NCBI RefSeq assembly: GCF_001937445.1
Contig: NZ_MSKS01000025.1
Location: 95,349-139,695 of the forward strand
Direction: 5' to 3'
Source: Actinomyces oris
Lineage (GTDB): Bacteria > Actinomycetota > Actinomycetes > Actinomycetales > Actinomycetaceae
Length of the DNA: 44,347 bases
Shown here in pieces: positions 34,980 to 43,017 of the stretch. Numbering within the stretch: position 1 is the first letter of the stretch; each line of letters begins with the position of its first letter. The translations under genes and the position numbers were made by a program. The notes beneath the pieces were generated by a model. That model saw nothing but the letters and a program-made list of their open reading frames with translations. It made no database searches and was not told where the DNA came from.

Positions 34980-36200
34980 ATGTCCAGTTCCCCCTCCGCT
35001 CCCCCTCCCTCTTCCGGCAAGCCGGCAGCGGTGCGCCTCATCGAGCTCGACGGGCTGCGTGGGCTGGCGGCCGTCGTCGTGCTCATCCACCACGCCCTGG
35101 AGACCGTGCCCGCACTGGCGGAGGTCGGGGCGCGGCCCGGCACCGTGCCCACCGGCACCTTCAACCGGATCCTCACCCAGAGCCCCCTCCACCTGCTGTG
35201 GGCGGGCCACGAGGCCGTCCTCATCTTCTTCGTCCTGTCCGGCGTGGCCCTGACCTACCCGGTGGCCCGCCGCCACGCCCAGGGGCGGCGCTTCGACTGG
35301 GTCGACTACGCCCCGCGGCGCTTCGTGCGCCTGTGGCTGCCGGCGGCTGCCTCCACGACCTTCGCGGTCATCGCGATGCTGCTCGTGCCGCGCTCGGAGG
35401 ATCCAGCGCTGGGGCGCTGGATGACCGACACTCACCCCCCGGGGCTCGGGGCGCGCCAGATGCTCATGGAGTACCTGCTCATCCCCAAGCACGCCTACCG
35501 CAACACAGTCCTGTGGTCGTTGCACGCCGAGGCGATCTTCTCCTTCGTGCTGCCCCTGATGATCCTCGGCGTGGCCCTGTGCGCCCGCTGGCGGGTCTCC
35601 TGGCTGCCGGTCGCAGCTGCCCTGGCGGTGCCGGTCATCACCGCCAGCCCCGGCTCGGGCAGCTATCTGCCGGTCTTCACCGTCGGCGCGGTCATGGGCT
35701 GGGCCTGGGGGCACAACCCCGCCCCGGTCCCCGAGAGCCCCCGGCCCTGGGCGACGACGCAGGCCCTGGTGTGCCTGCTGCTCATCACCCTGGCCTGGTG
35801 GCCGGGGATGGAGAGCCACACGGCCCAGCGCCTGGCCAACGCGGTCACCCTGGCGGCGGCGGCCTACCTGGTCCACCTCGTGGTGCGGGCCGGAGCGCTG
35901 CGCGCCCTGCTGCGCTCGCGCACCGTGCAGTACCTGGGGCTCATGTCCTTCTCCCTGTACCTGGTGCACGAACCGGTCGTGGTTTCGCTGCGGCTGCTGA
36001 CGCACTCGATATCGCCGTGGTGGGTGCTCGTCCTGGCACCGCTGGCCTCAGCGCCACTGACCTGGCTGTTCCAGCGCTACATCGAGGCCCCCAGCCACCG
36101 ACTGGCCCGCCGCACCGGGGCGCTGGCCTCGACGCGCTTCACCCGGTGGTCCCAGCGCCGTCACCCCGACCGACCGGCCGACCGCAGCAGCGAGGTCTAG
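34980..36200 (+). CDS. Acyltransferase 3 family membrane protein
   Basis: A 406-residue polytopic enzyme that should transfer O-acyl groups (often acetyl) to cell-surface glycans. The family start is clear: RLIELDGLRGLAAVVVLIHHALE with the conserved His. Then come HLLWAGHEAVLIFFVLSGVALTYPVARR, DYAPRRFVRLWLPAAAST and, near the end, VQYLGLMSFSLYLVHEPVVV and LFQRYIEAPSHRLARR. About ten helices are expected. ATG 34980 gives MSSSPSAPPP; the upstream open frame overlaps the tRNA and is not used. It lies 3 nt before a TetR gene and two genes before a Wzz/Wzy-like pair, which supports glycan decoration. Confidence 0.87.
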   Translation: MSSSPSAPPPSSGKPAAVRLIELDGLRGLAAVVVLIHHALETVPALAEVGARPGTVPTGTFNRILTQSPLHLLWAGHEAVLIFFVLSGVALTYPVARRHAQGRRFDWVDYAPRRFVRLWLPAAASTTFAVIAMLLVPRSEDPALGRWMTDTHPPGLGARQMLMEYLLIPKHAYRNTVLWSLHAEAIFSFVLPLMILGVALCARWRVSWLPVAAALAVPVITASPGSGSYLPVFTVGAVMGWAWGHNPAPVPESPRPWATTQALVCLLLITLAWWPGMESHTAQRLANAVTLAAAAYLVHLVVRAGALRALLRSRTVQYLGLMSFSLYLVHEPVVVSLRLLTHSISPWWVLVLAPLASAPLTWLFQRYIEAPSHRLARRTGALASTRFTRWSQRRHPDRPADRSSEV

Positions 36201-36203
36201 ACC

Positions 36204-36956
36204 ATGGCGGCCAAGCGCACCCGCATGAGTGCCAGCGAGCGGCGCGAGCAGCTCATCGCCGTGGCCCGCGGGCTGTTCGCCGAGCGCGGCTTCGACGCCA
36301 CGAGCGTGGAGGAGGTGGCGGCCCGCGCCCAGGTGTCCAAGCCGGTGGTCTACGAGCACTTCGGTGGCAAGGAGGGCCTGTACGCCGTCGTCGTCGACCG
36401 CGAGATCACCACGATCTCGGCCGCGATCTCCTCGGCGATCGCAGACCCGGCCGCGGACGCCGCGGCGGCGCCGGAGACCGACCGGCACGCACCAGGAGGA
36501 TCCGACGCCTCCGGCTCGGCCTCGCGGATCGCCGAGCGGGCCGCCTTGGCCCTGCTGACCTACATCGAGGACTCCCCCGACGGTTTCCGCATCCTCTCTG
36601 CCGGCTCGGACCGCGCAGCCGGCACCTACTCCACACTGCTGGCCGACGTCGCCATCGAGGTCTCCGGGATCCTCGCCTCGCAGTTCGCCGCCCACGACCT
36701 CGACCCGCGCACGGCCCCGCTGTACGCCCAGATGCTGGTGGGTATCGTGGCCATGCCGGCTCAGTGGTGGTTGGAGAACCGCTCGATGAGCAAGGAGGAG
36801 GTGGCCGCCCACATGGTCAACCTCGCCTGGAACGGCCTGCGCGGCATGAAGGCCAGACCCACCCTTCACTCCGGCCCCGCAGGCGACTCAAGCGGCTCCG
36901 AGAGCGCCTCGGAGCCGAGGACCGACTCGCGCACCGAGGGCTCCAACGAGCCCTGA
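36204..36956 (+). CDS. TetR/AcrR family transcriptional regulator
   Basis: A 250-residue regulator. The DNA-binding domain is MSASERREQLIAVARGLFAERG followed by DATSVEEVAARAQVSKPVVYEHFGGKEGLYAVVV (about residues 8-60). A low-complexity Ala/Asp/Ser insertion follows at about residues 80-112, then a helical ligand domain (AERAALALLTYIEDSPDGFRIL; PLYAQMLVGIVAMPAQWWLENRSMSKEEVAAHMVNLAWNGL). A ~30-residue disordered tail ends it. GAGG precedes the ATG, which lies 3 nt after the acyltransferase stop, so the two genes are co-transcribed. The target is unknown; autoregulation of the pair is plausible. Confidence 0.88.
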   Translation: MAAKRTRMSASERREQLIAVARGLFAERGFDATSVEEVAARAQVSKPVVYEHFGGKEGLYAVVVDREITTISAAISSAIADPAADAAAAPETDRHAPGGSDASGSASRIAERAALALLTYIEDSPDGFRILSAGSDRAAGTYSTLLADVAIEVSGILASQFAAHDLDPRTAPLYAQMLVGIVAMPAQWWLENRSMSKEEVAAHMVNLAWNGLRGMKARPTLHSGPAGDSSGSESASEPRTDSRTEGSNEP

Positions 36957-37198
36957 GCGCCGCCCCGAAGTCACTCACACCCGCGTCGTCGTCGGTCTTG
37001 CTCCGCCTGGCGCAGGTCCGTCGCATTGATCACTACCCGACCGGTCGATCGCCCTGCGAGTGCCTGCAATCCTCGGGCCTCAACGACCCAACGAGTTCTG
37101 AGAAGTGCCCGGGAAGGAGGTGAGTCACTTCCCGCGCCCGGCTCTCGTTCCATACCGCGCGCTATTCTGTTGCTCCCGCAATCACCGAAACGGAACCC

Positions 37199-37858
37199 AT
37201 GGACCCGGAAACCCTCATCATCGCGCTGCGCAAGAACGCAGTCCTGGTGGTCATGCACGTTGTGCTGGGCACCATCATCGGCACTGTCTTCGGCCTGTTG
37301 ACGCCGGCGCAGTACACCTCCACTGCCAACGCGAACCTGTACGTGGAGAACGGTGAGGCCAACCTCCCCAGCACCTTCAACTACCTGACCTCCGTCATGC
37401 CGACGCTGGTGGAGATCGGGACCTCGGAGAGCACCTTCGCGGAGGTCTCCAAGAACACGGGGATCAGCCAGGACGAGCTGCGCAGGTCCGTGTCGGTAAC
37501 CAGCAAGACCGGCACCACGCTGGTGGAGATCCGGTGCACCAGCACGAATCCCGAGCGCGCCCACAAGATTGCCGAGGCCGAGCTGACCGCCCTGGACTCG
37601 GTGGCCCGCGACCTGTCCAGCTCCGGGCAGGCGGGGAACACCACCGCGACCCTCAAGGTAGTGGACTCCCCCACGACCCCCTCCTCCCCCTCGAGCCTGT
37701 CGGCCGTGTCCACCGCGCTGATCGGGACCGCCATCGGGCTCGCCGCCGGCGCCATCATGGCGATCCTGCTGTACTTCCTGAGTCAGAAGAACCCGCAGGA
37801 CAAGGTCGAGGACCCGCTGCTCATCATCGGGCGTCGTCGCTCTCGGGAAGACGCCTGA
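37199..37858 (+). CDS. Wzz/YveK-like chain-length determinant protein
   Basis: A 219-residue membrane protein of the polysaccharide co-polymerase type. It has an N-terminal helix (VLVVMHVVLGTIIGTVFGLL, residues 15-34), an external domain with ANANLYVENGE, MPTLVEIGTSESTFAEVSK and LVEIRCTSTNPERAHKIAEAEL, and a second helix at about 170-192 after a Pro/Ser-rich segment (DSPTTPSSPSSLS). A short cytoplasmic tail ends IIGRRRSREDA. It is paralogous to the N-terminal part of the 27682 protein but lacks the long tail, and it lacks any kinase domain. It is followed 6 nt later by a Wzy-like gene, an operon pairing that supports glycan length control. Confidence 0.85.
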   Translation: MDPETLIIALRKNAVLVVMHVVLGTIIGTVFGLLTPAQYTSTANANLYVENGEANLPSTFNYLTSVMPTLVEIGTSESTFAEVSKNTGISQDELRRSVSVTSKTGTTLVEIRCTSTNPERAHKIAEAELTALDSVARDLSSSGQAGNTTATLKVVDSPTTPSSPSSLSAVSTALIGTAIGLAAGAIMAILLYFLSQKNPQDKVEDPLLIIGRRRSREDA

Positions 37859-37864
37859 CCGGCC

Positions 37865-39268
37865 GTGGCCCAGACATGGTCGCAGGCCCTCTCCCACCGG
37901 GGCTCGCGGACGCCGTCGGACACGGATCCCGGGGCGGGCCGGAAACCGGTGGCGACATGGCGCCGGCTGGAGATGGCGATCGCCGTCGTCCTGCTGGTCT
38001 GCGTGGGTGTGCGCCGCGAGCTGGCGGCCGCCCTGAGCGTCGGGGACTGTGTCGCGCTCGCCTCAGTCCCCATCACCTGGACGGCCGTACGCAAGGCGCA
38101 CCGGTTCTCGCTGCTGCTCGTGATGTCCATCCTGGCGGCGGGTACGGCCTACATCATGTCCCTGCTGGCCGAGAGCAGCTTCGCCGTCGAGGCCTGGGCC
38201 CGCCGCGTCACCACCTTGAGCCTGCTGGCCGTGCCCTGCGCGGTGGCCGTCTTCGTGTGGGGGGCGCGCCGGCTGGGAACCAGGCACGCGGCCCTGGCGG
38301 TCGGCTTCGGCATGTTCCTGGACTCACTGCCCCTGTTGCAGACCAGCACCAACCCGTGGAAGTTCGGGGTCGGTGCGGCGGTGACGATCATGGTCCTCAG
38401 CCTCGTGGCCGACCGGCGCCGGCTCGTGCAGATCGCCGCCCTGCTGGTGCTCAGCGCCGTCTTCCTCGTCTCCGACTCGCGCTCCACCCTGGCTTTCCTG
38501 GCCATCATCCTGGGCACGGTCATCTGGCAGGCCCTCGCGTCCTGGGCCCGGTGGCACGTGCCCACTCCTCGGCGCCTGGCAGTCTCCCAGATCCTCGTTC
38601 TGGCGGTCGTGGGGATCGTGGCGATGGTCGGGGTCGTCATGGCCTCGGAGTCCGGGACCCTGGGCGAGGACGCCCAGAACCGGACCATCGCCCAGTCCTC
38701 GAGCTCGGCGGGGCTGCTCCTGTCCGCCCGCCCCGAGCTGGGGGCCTCCTGGGCCCTGTTCCAGAACCGACCCTGGGGGTACGGCGCCGGTGTCAAGCCC
38801 CGTTTCGAGGACCTGTGGGTGGCCAAGCGCGGCATGGCGGCCCTGGGCTATGACCCGGAGAACGGGTATGTGGAGAACTTCATGTTCGGCGGCCGCATCG
38901 AGCTGCACTCGGGGGTCATGGACATGTGGGCGGCGGCCTCGATCCCGGGCGGCCTGCTGCTGCTGCTCATCGCCGGGATGGCGCTGGCGGCGATGATGCG
39001 TGACCTGGGGCGACTCAAGGCCACCCCCTGGCTGTTCTTCGCGGCCCTGACCGTGGTGCAGAACGTGTTCGTGGGGCCCTGGACGGTGCTGCCCGCCTAC
39101 CTGCCGATCGTGCTGGGGGCCGCCGTCCTGCAACCTCCCCTGCGCGAGGCCGCCCAGCTGGGCATCGACGACGAGCCGGGTGGTGAGCCCGTCGGTGCCG
39201 CTCCGGCGGCCCTCACGGCTGAGTCCTTACCCGAAGACCCAACCACCACAGATCAAACCGACCTTTAG
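37865..39268 (+). CDS. O-antigen polymerase/ligase-like membrane protein (Wzy-like)
   Basis: A 467-residue polytopic protein with about ten helices, including LEMAIAVVLLVCVGV, RFSLLLVMSILAAGTAYIMSLL, ALLVLSAVFLVSDSRSTLAFLAIILG, ILVLAVVGIVAMVGVVMAS and GGLLLLLIAGMALAAMM. The segment SDSRSTLAFLA matches the conserved region of Wzy/WaaL proteins. A large external loop (ELGASWALFQNRPWGYGAG, then GRIELHSGVMDMWAAA) lies before the last helices. The start is GTG 37865, 6 nt after the Wzz-like stop, without its own ribosome-binding site. Polymerisation of a surface glycan is inferred. The C-terminal ~45 residues are soluble and acidic. Confidence 0.8.
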   Translation: MAQTWSQALSHRGSRTPSDTDPGAGRKPVATWRRLEMAIAVVLLVCVGVRRELAAALSVGDCVALASVPITWTAVRKAHRFSLLLVMSILAAGTAYIMSLLAESSFAVEAWARRVTTLSLLAVPCAVAVFVWGARRLGTRHAALAVGFGMFLDSLPLLQTSTNPWKFGVGAAVTIMVLSLVADRRRLVQIAALLVLSAVFLVSDSRSTLAFLAIILGTVIWQALASWARWHVPTPRRLAVSQILVLAVVGIVAMVGVVMASESGTLGEDAQNRTIAQSSSSAGLLLSARPELGASWALFQNRPWGYGAGVKPRFEDLWVAKRGMAALGYDPENGYVENFMFGGRIELHSGVMDMWAAASIPGGLLLLLIAGMALAAMMRDLGRLKATPWLFFAALTVVQNVFVGPWTVLPAYLPIVLGAAVLQPPLREAAQLGIDDEPGGEPVGAAPAALTAESLPEDPTTTDQTDL

Positions 39269-39466
39269 TCGAACTCCACGAAGTCGGGATCGTAGAACAC
39301 CTTGGGGCTGATTCACAGAGTCAGCCGATGCCAGCATCTTCGCAGGTCACAGTACCTTCGACGGAAACCGTGAATAAGCCTCCAGGTACAGCCCCCTCAG
39401 AACCGCAGCCGATCCCTCCGGCTCCACGCGCCCCCCCGCAAGGGCGGTGGTGCCGCCTGCCCCGCC

Positions 39467-39537
39467 GCCGAGCCGGGCATTTTTCGCGTAGCCCCACGGA
39501 ATTTCTGTTGGGGCACGCGAAAAATGCCCGGCTCGGC
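39467..39537. terminator. Large perfect hairpin between convergent genes
   Basis: Arms of 23 nt (39467-39489 and 39515-39537), containing GCCGAGCCGGGCATTTTTCG, pair perfectly; after a one-base offset GCCCC/GGGGC extends them. The run of five T lies inside the stem, not after it. It sits between the plus-strand Wzy-like gene and the minus-strand glycosyltransferase, so a bidirectional terminator is likely. The rest of 39269-39581 shows no gene. Confidence 0.7.
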
Positions 39538-39581
39538 ACAAAGGTGGAAGGAGAGAAGAGACTGGGGTGCTCGACAGCCGC

Positions 39582-40634
39582 TCAGTGGTCGTACTCGCGG
39601 TGGACGCCGCCTCCGACGCTGGCCGCCAGGATGCCGCGGCCGCGGGCCAGCAGCCGGGCCCCCTTAGCCGCGTGCCGGGGGCTGCCGATGAGGGTTCCGC
39701 CGGCTGTCCGCAGGCCGCCGACGACGATGCGCGCCAGGCCACCGGCGGCGGCCCGGGCCCGGATGGCCGGCTGAGCCCCACCACCGGCCAGGGCCAGCTC
39801 CACGCGCACCGAGGTGGCGGCGTGGGAGCGCTGCCGCCGCAGAATCCAGGGGCGGGTGAGGCGCGAGGCCGGCACGTGGTCGCGCACGCGCGCCTCGTCG
39901 CACCAGCGGATGACGCCGCCGGCGGCGCTCAGCCGGCGGGTGAAGAGCGTGTCCTCTCCCCCGGTGGCGCCGAAGGCCTCGTCGAATCGCAGCCCGGCCC
40001 GGCGCACGAATCCCAGGTCCAGCAGCAGGCAGTTGGAGGCGGCCACTGGGCGGACCGTGCCGGTGGGCCAGGTCCTGCGCACGAAGAACTCGCCCTGACG
40101 CACCCACGCCTCCGGCTCGACGTCGTAGACGGGGATGACGGGCCCGGCCACCGCCTGGCAGCCGGTGGAGGCCCACAGCCCCACGAGGGCGGCGAGCCAG
40201 CCGGGCTCGGGCTCCTCGTCGTCGTCGATGAAGACGAGCAGGTCGCGCCCGCCGGTCTCATCCAGGGCACGGTTGCGCACTGCCGCCACACCGGGCCGCT
40301 CCTCGACGACGTAGCGCAGCCCCACGCCCCCGGACTCCTCCGGTGCCTCCGCTGAGGAACGCACCGGTACCCCGACGTCGGCCGCTGCGGCGAGGGCGGT
40401 CTCGCGCCCGGTGCCCTGGGCGTCGTTGTCGATGACGAGGACCTCGATGTCGCTCACGCCCCTCCCGGTGCCCCCGTCCGCATCCGCCGCACCCACCGCA
40501 TCGCCCTCGGGTTCGCGGGCCTCGGGGCTCAGGCCGCCGACCAGTTCCCGGGCCTGCTCCAGGACCCCGCTGACGGCCCGCTTGAGGTCCTGCGGGCGGC
40601 GGAAGGTGGGGATGGCAATCGTCAGCCGGTTCAT
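39582..40634 (-). CDS. Family 2 glycosyltransferase
   Basis: A 350-residue GT-A fold transferase. MNRLTIAIPTFRRPQDLKRAV is the N-terminal nucleotide-binding strand, followed by IEVLVIDND, ERPGVAAVRNRALDE and the metal-binding LLVFIDDDEEPEPGWL. GAVIP-type and GGEDTLFTRRL segments follow, the latter carrying the likely catalytic acid pair. A Glu/Gly/Ala-rich insertion at about residues 30-55 separates the first two strands. No signal peptide or membrane helix is evident. The start is ATG 40634, overlapping the stop of the upstream glycosyltransferase by 4 nt. The two are paralogs and probably act in sequence on one glycan. The sugar is unknown. Confidence 0.88.
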   Translation of the reverse strand: MNRLTIAIPTFRRPQDLKRAVSGVLEQARELVGGLSPEAREPEGDAVGAADADGGTGRGVSDIEVLVIDNDAQGTGRETALAAAADVGVPVRSSAEAPEESGGVGLRYVVEERPGVAAVRNRALDETGGRDLLVFIDDDEEPEPGWLAALVGLWASTGCQAVAGPVIPVYDVEPEAWVRQGEFFVRRTWPTGTVRPVAASNCLLLDLGFVRRAGLRFDEAFGATGGEDTLFTRRLSAAGGVIRWCDEARVRDHVPASRLTRPWILRRQRSHAATSVRVELALAGGGAQPAIRARAAAGGLARIVVGGLRTAGGTLIGSPRHAAKGARLLARGRGILAASVGGGVHREYDH

Positions 40635-41722
40635 GCGTTCCTCCTGCCGGCCGGCACCGTGCTCCGCCTGCGGCGGGGGCGGCCGTACTCGCGCACGTGG
40701 ACGCCCAGTGCGCCCACCACCATGCCCAGTCCGCCGCGCGAGGAGACCTCGTAGCGGGCCTGGGCGGGCACGTCGCCGCGGATGCGGGCCACGCCGGCGC
40801 GCGCCCCGTCGACACCGGCCTTGGCCAGTCCCTTGGCGCCATAGCCCAGGCGCAGCCTGAGGCGCGCGAGCCGGCCGGAGGCACCGCCGTCGGCGGGACC
40901 GGCCGTGTCGATGCGCACCCGGGCCCAGGACGAGCCCGAACGCAGGGCACGCTCCAGCACCCAGGTGCGCCGGGCGCGGGCCGCGGGCACGCGCTTGGTG
41001 ACCACCGCCCCGGCCGCGAAGCGGATGACGCCGCCGGCGCGGGTGAGCTGGCGGGTGAACAGGGAGTCCTCCCCGCCGGTGAGCCCGTAGCGCGGGTCGA
41101 AGCGCAGCCCCAGGCCCTCGACGACGGCCAGGTCCAGGAGCAGGTTGCCGGTGTCGGCGCTGCGGACCTGGGCGCCGTCGGCGGCCTCCCAGGAGTCGAA
41201 GGCGCCCGAGGCGGTGACCCACGTCGAGGGGGCGACCTCGAAGGTCGGCGGCGTGGGGCCGGTGACGGCGGCGCAGCCCTGGGCGCGCCAGGTGCTCACG
41301 AGGGCCTTGAGCCAACCCGGTGAGGGGATCTCGTCGTCGTCGATGAAGATGAGGGCGTCCGAGCCGTGGGCCTGGCTCAGGGCCCGGTTGCGGCCGGCCA
41401 CGATGCCCGGCTCAGGCTCGTGAACGTAGACCAGCCGCGACGTCGCCGCCGCGTCCGAGTCAGCCGACCCGGACGGCTCGGACAGCACTGCCTGCTCGGA
41501 CCCTCCGGACGATTCCGCCGCCTCCGGCGGCTCGCCCACCAACGCCGCCCGAGCGGCCTCGACGACGGCCCGCGCCCCGGCCTGCGGGTCGTTGTCCACA
41601 ATGAGCACGCTCGCCGTCGTCTGTACGTCACAGACGTCGTCGGCCTGCGCCAGCAGCTCGGGGATCACCTGCGCGAGGTAGTCGTTACGACGATAGGTGA
41701 GCATCGCGATGGTCAGGTGCAC
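40631..41722 (-). CDS. Family 2 glycosyltransferase (paralog of the next gene)
   Basis: A 363-residue GT-A transferase. The conserved segments are MHLTIAMLTYRRNDYLAQVIPELL, VLIVDNDPQAGA, EPEPGIVAGRNRALSQAHG, ALIFIDDDEIPSPGWLKALV and GGEDSLFTRQLTRAGGVIRF, matching the downstream gene block for block. A Ser/Glu/Ala-rich insertion near residues 85-115 replaces the differently placed insertion of the paralog. The C-terminal ~60 residues are basic. It is first of a two-gene operon on the minus strand, divergent from a third glycosyltransferase across 143 nt. Donor and acceptor are unknown. Confidence 0.88.
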   Translation of the reverse strand: MHLTIAMLTYRRNDYLAQVIPELLAQADDVCDVQTTASVLIVDNDPQAGARAVVEAARAALVGEPPEAAESSGGSEQAVLSEPSGSADSDAAATSRLVYVHEPEPGIVAGRNRALSQAHGSDALIFIDDDEIPSPGWLKALVSTWRAQGCAAVTGPTPPTFEVAPSTWVTASGAFDSWEAADGAQVRSADTGNLLLDLAVVEGLGLRFDPRYGLTGGEDSLFTRQLTRAGGVIRFAAGAVVTKRVPAARARRTWVLERALRSGSSWARVRIDTAGPADGGASGRLARLRLRLGYGAKGLAKAGVDGARAGVARIRGDVPAQARYEVSSRGGLGMVVGALGVHVREYGRPRRRRSTVPAGRRNA

Positions 41723-41784
41723 GTCCAGCCCCGTCCTTCCTCCCGCCTGCCGGCGGATCGCGGCGTGATATCAGGGTCTAACGG

Positions 41785-41790
41785 TACTAT
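41785..41790 (+). promoter_or_regulatory. Candidate -10 box for the 41866 glycosyltransferase
   Basis: TACTAT lies about 75 nt before ATG 41866 in the only AT-rich patch of the divergent gap 41723-41865. No good -35 box is seen at the expected distance, so this is tentative. Confidence 0.25.
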
Positions 41791-41865
41791 CACGAAGCGG
41801 GTGCGCCCCACGGCGGGAGCACCCGAGCCACGACGTCGCCCCGCACCCGGAAGGCTCCTGCTCCG

Positions 41866-42945
41866 ATGACCGCCACCCCCGACCCCGCCCAGGGCGCCGA
41901 GACCCCCGAGGCCGCCGATCCGACCGGCCCCGCCACCGGCGCCCCCGCCAAGGCCGTCGAGATCACTGAGGCCCCCGAGGCTCTCTCCGGCGGCGACCTG
42001 CTCTCGCGCACGGCGGTCATCGTCGTCAGCTACGACTCGGCGGCGCTGCTGGAGCGCACCCTGGCGCGCGTGGCCGAGGACTCCCCCGAGGCCCGCATCA
42101 TCGTCGTCGACAACTACTCCACGCCCGCCGCCCGCGAGGAGCTGGTGGCGCTGGCCTCCTCGCGGGGCTGGGAGACGGTCCTGCCTAAGACGAACACCGG
42201 CTTCGGCGGCGGCATGAACCTGGGGGCGGCCCGGGCCCGCGAGCTCGGCGCCGACCTGCTGGTCCTGCTCAACCCCGACGCCGTCATCGCCCGGGGCGGC
42301 CTCATCCGCCTGGCGGCCAGGGCGCACGCGGACCGGCTCGCCCTGGTGGCGCCGGTGCTCAAGGACTCCAGTGGCCGCGTCGTCTCCGACGGGATCGTCG
42401 TGTGCCTGGCCGACGGCTCGATGCGCTCGCGCCGCTCACCGCGCCCGATTCCTCCCGGCGGCACCCAGCCGTGGCTCTCGGGGGCCTGCCTGGCGCTGTC
42501 CGCCGACCTGTTCGAGGCCGCTGGCGGCCTGGACGCGCGCTACTTCCTGTACTGGGAGGACGTGGACTTCTCGGCCCGGGTGCTGGCGGCCGGGGGCAGC
42601 CTGGCCCTGGTGCGCGACGCCGTCGCCGTCCACGATGAGGGCGGCACCCACTCCGAGGACGCCCAGTCCGACCGCGCCAAGTCGGACATCTACTACTACT
42701 ACAACGTGCGCAACCGGCTGCTGTACGCGGGGCTGCACCTGGATCGGGCCACGCAGCGCCGGTGGGTGGCCACGGCGGGCCGGGCCGCCCGCGAGATCGT
42801 CCTGCGCGGCGGCAGGCGCCAACTCCTGAGCACTCGCCGCCCGCTCATCACAGCGGCGCAGGCCACCCGCGACGGGATGAGGCTCCTGCGTGCCGCCCGC
42901 CGCGGCGAGCTGCCCGACGTCAACGTCCCCCTCATCCGCGACTGA
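41866..42945 (+). CDS. Family 2 glycosyltransferase (rhamnosyltransferase-like)
   Basis: A 359-residue transferase of the RfbN/WbbL-like group, which often adds rhamnose to wall-linker or O-antigen lipids. A disordered Ala/Pro/Glu leader of ~45 residues precedes AVIVVSYDSAALLERTL. Then come IIVVDNYST, NTGFGGGMNLGAARARELGADLLVLLNPDAV, GACLALSADLFEAAGGLDARYFLYWEDVDFSARV and VHDEGGTHSEDAQSDRAKSDIYYYYNVRNRLLY. The WEDVDF motif and the later NRLLY are typical of this subgroup. ATG 41866 follows a GGAAGG at some distance. It stands divergent from the paired glycosyltransferases, which suggests a shared regulatory gap. Confidence 0.88.
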   Translation: MTATPDPAQGAETPEAADPTGPATGAPAKAVEITEAPEALSGGDLLSRTAVIVVSYDSAALLERTLARVAEDSPEARIIVVDNYSTPAAREELVALASSRGWETVLPKTNTGFGGGMNLGAARARELGADLLVLLNPDAVIARGGLIRLAARAHADRLALVAPVLKDSSGRVVSDGIVVCLADGSMRSRRSPRPIPPGGTQPWLSGACLALSADLFEAAGGLDARYFLYWEDVDFSARVLAAGGSLALVRDAVAVHDEGGTHSEDAQSDRAKSDIYYYYNVRNRLLYAGLHLDRATQRRWVATAGRAAREIVLRGGRRQLLSTRRPLITAAQATRDGMRLLRAARRGELPDVNVPLIRD

Positions 42946-42960
42946 CTCAGCCGGAGCCGG

Positions 42961-42999
42961 GGCGTCCCGCCGTCGGCGCGGTGTCGACGGCGGGACGCC
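42961..42999. terminator. Bidirectional terminator between glycosyltransferase and ddh
   Basis: GGCGTCCCGCCGTC (42961-42974) and GACGGCGGGACGCC (42986-42999) are perfect 14-bp arms around an 11-nt loop. The hairpin lies between two convergent genes, just after the plus-strand stop at 42945. Confidence 0.8.
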
Positions 43000-43017
43000 T
43001 CGGGTTGTCCGCCCGCC

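Noticed and set aside
34670-37123. 817-codon plus-strand open frame
   Set aside because: It overlaps the tRNA, acyltransferase and TetR genes in a different frame and shows no family motifs.
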